17,962 nucleotides of DNA, taken from NCBI GenBank assembly GCA_033812735.1, contig JAPXTA010000109.1, positions 1 to 17,962 of the forward strand, written 5' to 3'. The stretch is from JABFRJ01 sp033812735. GTDB lineage: Bacteria > Pseudomonadota > Alphaproteobacteria > Rhizobiales > Hyphomicrobiaceae. Made by a program: the position numbers and the translations under genes. Below the pieces are notes generated by a model that did not search any database, had not been told where the DNA came from, and was given only the letters and a program-made list of their open reading frames with translations. Positions 16,133-17,962 of the stretch are shown piece after piece (positions within the stretch are counted from its first letter, which is position 1; the number at the start of each line of letters is the position of its first letter).

Positions 16133-17962
16133 ATGACAGAAATTGCCGGCGGAAAATCGATCGAGGAGTTGCAGAAGCTCGAGGAGGAACTGGACAGCGA
16201 AGTCAGTTTTCGCTCGCTCCTGCCAAAGGCGGCGTTCATCGTCGGTGCGCTGCTGTTGTCCCTTTCGTTGTTCCACTACTACACCGCCGGCTTCGGATTG
16301 CTGCGCGAGAAGACGCATCGCGGCATTCACATGGCGTTCGTGCTCGGCCTCATCTTTCTCGTTTTTCCGGCCTTCCGGTCGGGGCGGGCGGCGGATGAAA
16401 CCCGTGCTGGACTTTTCCGTCCCTTCGGCATCAGCGTGATCGACTGGCTCGCGGCTTTCGCCGTCACGATTGCCGCGCTTTATGTGCCGTGGATCTTCGA
16501 CGATCTCGCCTTCAAGATCGGCAACCCTGACCCGATCGACGTGTTCCTCGGATCGCTGCTGATCATTCTGCTGCTCGAGGCGACGCGGCGGTCGGTCGGA
16601 TGGGCGCTGCCGGCCATCGCCATAGGCATGATGCTCTATGCCCTCTACGGCCGCTCGATGCCTGGAATCCTCGTGCATCCCGGTACGACGTGGAAAGGCC
16701 TCGTCGACCACCTGTACCTGACCAGCGAAGGCGTGTTCGGCGTCGCCCTCGGCGTCGTGTCCACCTACGTCTTCCACTATGTGCTGTTCGGCGTGCTGGC
16801 GACGCGCATCGGTCTTGGCAAACTGTTCATCGACCTCGCCAACGCGCTCACTGGCCGTTACTCCGGCGGGCCGGCGAAGGTCTCGATCTTTGGCTCGGCG
16901 CTGTTCGGCATGATTTCGGGCTCGTCGATCGCCAATACCGTGACGGTTGGATCGCTCACGATCCCCGCCATGATCAGGCTCGGCTATCAGCGCCACTTCG
17001 CGGCGGCCGTCGAGAGCACCGCATCGACCGGCGGGCAGATCACGCCGCCGATCATGGGGGCCGCTGCGTTCCTGATGGTCGAGTTCCTCAACCGTCCCTA
17101 CCAGCAGATTATTCTCGCCGCGATCGTGCCGGCGTTCATGCACTTCTTCGGCGTGTTCTGTCAGGTTCACTTCGAGGCGAAGAAGAACGGCCTCAAGGGC
17201 ATTCCGCCTGAAGAGTTGCCGCGTCCAGCGGATGTCATTCGCGAGCTTTGGCCGACGTCGGTGCCGCTCTTCGTGCTGCTTGCCGTGCTGTTCAGCGGCT
17301 ACACGCCCTACCTTGCCGCCTTCTGGGGCATCACGGCGTGCCTCATGATCGCGGCGACGAAGCGGAACAAGGTGGTGGCGGTCGGCATGCTGGCGGTACT
17401 GTTGGCCGCCGTCTCGTTCGATCTCTTGTCGAGCGGGCCGATCAGCGTCGCGATGATCGCTGCGTGTCTTGCGATTGCGGCGTACTTCATGATCAGCGCC
17501 CCAGATCGCAAGGAGACGCTGGCGATGATCGTCGACGCTTTCATCGTCGGCGCGAAATATGCCATCGCGGTCGGTGCGGCGGCAGCGACTGTCGGCATCA
17601 TCGTCGGTGTCGTCACCCTGACCGGCGTCGGCTTCAAGCTCTCGAACATCGTGACGAGTTTCGCCGGGTCGATCGCACAGGGGCTGAGCGTCTTCGTCCC
17701 GGCCTGGATGTTCGATGTGAAGACGATGACGCTGTTCTTCACACTGGTGATGACGGCGATCGTCTGCATCCTGCTCGGCTGCGGCGTGCCGACGACGGCG
17801 ACGTACATCATCATGGTGTCGATCGCCGCACCGGCGCTCGGGCTGCTCGGCGTCGAACCGATCGTGGCGCACTTCTTCGTCTTCTATTACGGCGTTCTAG
17901 CCGACGTGACGCCGCCGGTAGCGCTCGCGGCGTATGCTGCAGCGAGCATGGCCGGCGCCGAT
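16133..17962 (+). CDS. TRAP transporter permease, 4TM/12TM fusion (3' end outside window)
   Basis: Inner-membrane permease of a tripartite ATP-independent periplasmic transporter in which the small (DctQ-like) and large (DctM-like) subunits are fused, as in TIGR02123 proteins that work with TAXI-type binding proteins. The frame is open for 610 codons from ATG 16133 to the window edge. The N-terminal 30 residues are acidic and cytoplasmic; hydrophobic helices follow throughout. The large-subunit signature FGSALFGMISGSSIANTVTV (residues about 253-272) is followed by STASTGGQITPPIMGAAAF, and a second matching half occurs near the end with GCGVPTTATYI and ADVTPPVALAAYAA. It imports an organic acid or similar solute with a Na+ or H+ gradient; the substrate is unknown. 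The binding protein is not in the window and may lie beyond the 3' end. Confidence 0.92.
   Translation, partial: MTEIAGGKSIEELQKLEEELDSEVSFRSLLPKAAFIVGALLLSLSLFHYYTAGFGLLREKTHRGIHMAFVLGLIFLVFPAFRSGRAADETRAGLFRPFGISVIDWLAAFAVTIAALYVPWIFDDLAFKIGNPDPIDVFLGSLLIILLLEATRRSVGWALPAIAIGMMLYALYGRSMPGILVHPGTTWKGLVDHLYLTSEGVFGVALGVVSTYVFHYVLFGVLATRIGLGKLFIDLANALTGRYSGGPAKVSIFGSALFGMISGSSIANTVTVGSLTIPAMIRLGYQRHFAAAVESTASTGGQITPPIMGAAAFLMVEFLNRPYQQIILAAIVPAFMHFFGVFCQVHFEAKKNGLKGIPPEELPRPADVIRELWPTSVPLFVLLAVLFSGYTPYLAAFWGITACLMIAATKRNKVVAVGMLAVLLAAVSFDLLSSGPISVAMIAACLAIAAYFMISAPDRKETLAMIVDAFIVGAKYAIAVGAAAATVGIIVGVVTLTGVGFKLSNIVTSFAGSIAQGLSVFVPAWMFDVKTMTLFFTLVMTAIVCILLGCGVPTTATYIIMVSIAAPALGLLGVEPIVAHFFVFYYGVLADVTPPVALAAYAAASMAGAD

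Noticed and set aside
15965..17872. 635-codon minus-strand frame opposite the TRAP permease
   Set aside because: Very rich in Arg, Asp, His and Glu with no motif; it is the mirror of hydrophobic codons in the permease.

Overview
The window is GC-rich chromosomal DNA from an alphaproteobacterium. I infer Hyphomicrobiales (Rhizobiales) from the cpoB-tilS-ftsH gene order next to a Pal-like gene, a heat-shock promoter of the alphaproteobacterial type before ftsH, a fused TRAP permease and many exported small enzymes. The genus is not resolved. I see no tRNA or rRNA gene, insertion sequence, prophage, CRISPR array or other sign of recent transfer. Coding density is high, and nearly all other long open frames are antisense or out-of-frame shadows of real genes.

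Layout. (1) 1-1580, + strand: the 3' end of a CitZ-type citrate synthase, then an M20D amidohydrolase. (2) 1590-4447, - strand: a membrane-anchored protein of unknown function, a GT4-like glycosyltransferase and an alpha/beta hydrolase, closely spaced and possibly one transcript. (3) 4919-6591, + strand: an AIM24/TIGR00266 protein whose stop codon overlaps the start of a six-TM potassium-channel-like protein ending in a zinc ribbon. (4) 6614-7782, - strand: msrB then msrA, both with export signals, forming a putative periplasmic repair pair for methionine sulfoxide. (5) 8103-9098, + strand: a GRHPR/GyaR-type 2-hydroxyacid dehydrogenase, ending at a strong hairpin shared with the convergent RTX gene. 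(6) 9170-10204, - strand: an RTX calcium-binding protein with a serralysin-type C-terminal domain and no enzyme domain. (7) 10356-15983, - strand: Pal-like, cpoB, tilS and ftsH in that transcriptional order, the tail of the usual alphaproteobacterial tol-pal cluster. ftsH has its own RpoH-like promoter and a terminator. (8) 16133 to the window end, + strand: a 4TM/12TM fused TRAP transporter permease, truncated by the window.

The genes serve envelope upkeep (Pal-like/CpoB at the outer membrane-peptidoglycan interface, FtsH proteolysis, Msr repair), tRNA decoding (TilS), central metabolism and transport. I found no convincing new defence or mobile system. The observations most worth a second look are the Pal-like protein, which has a TPR-like N-terminal part and no lipobox and lacks tolB beside it; the AIM24 plus zinc-ribbon channel pair; the exported MsrB/MsrA pair; the orphan RTX protein; and the heat-shock promoter of ftsH.
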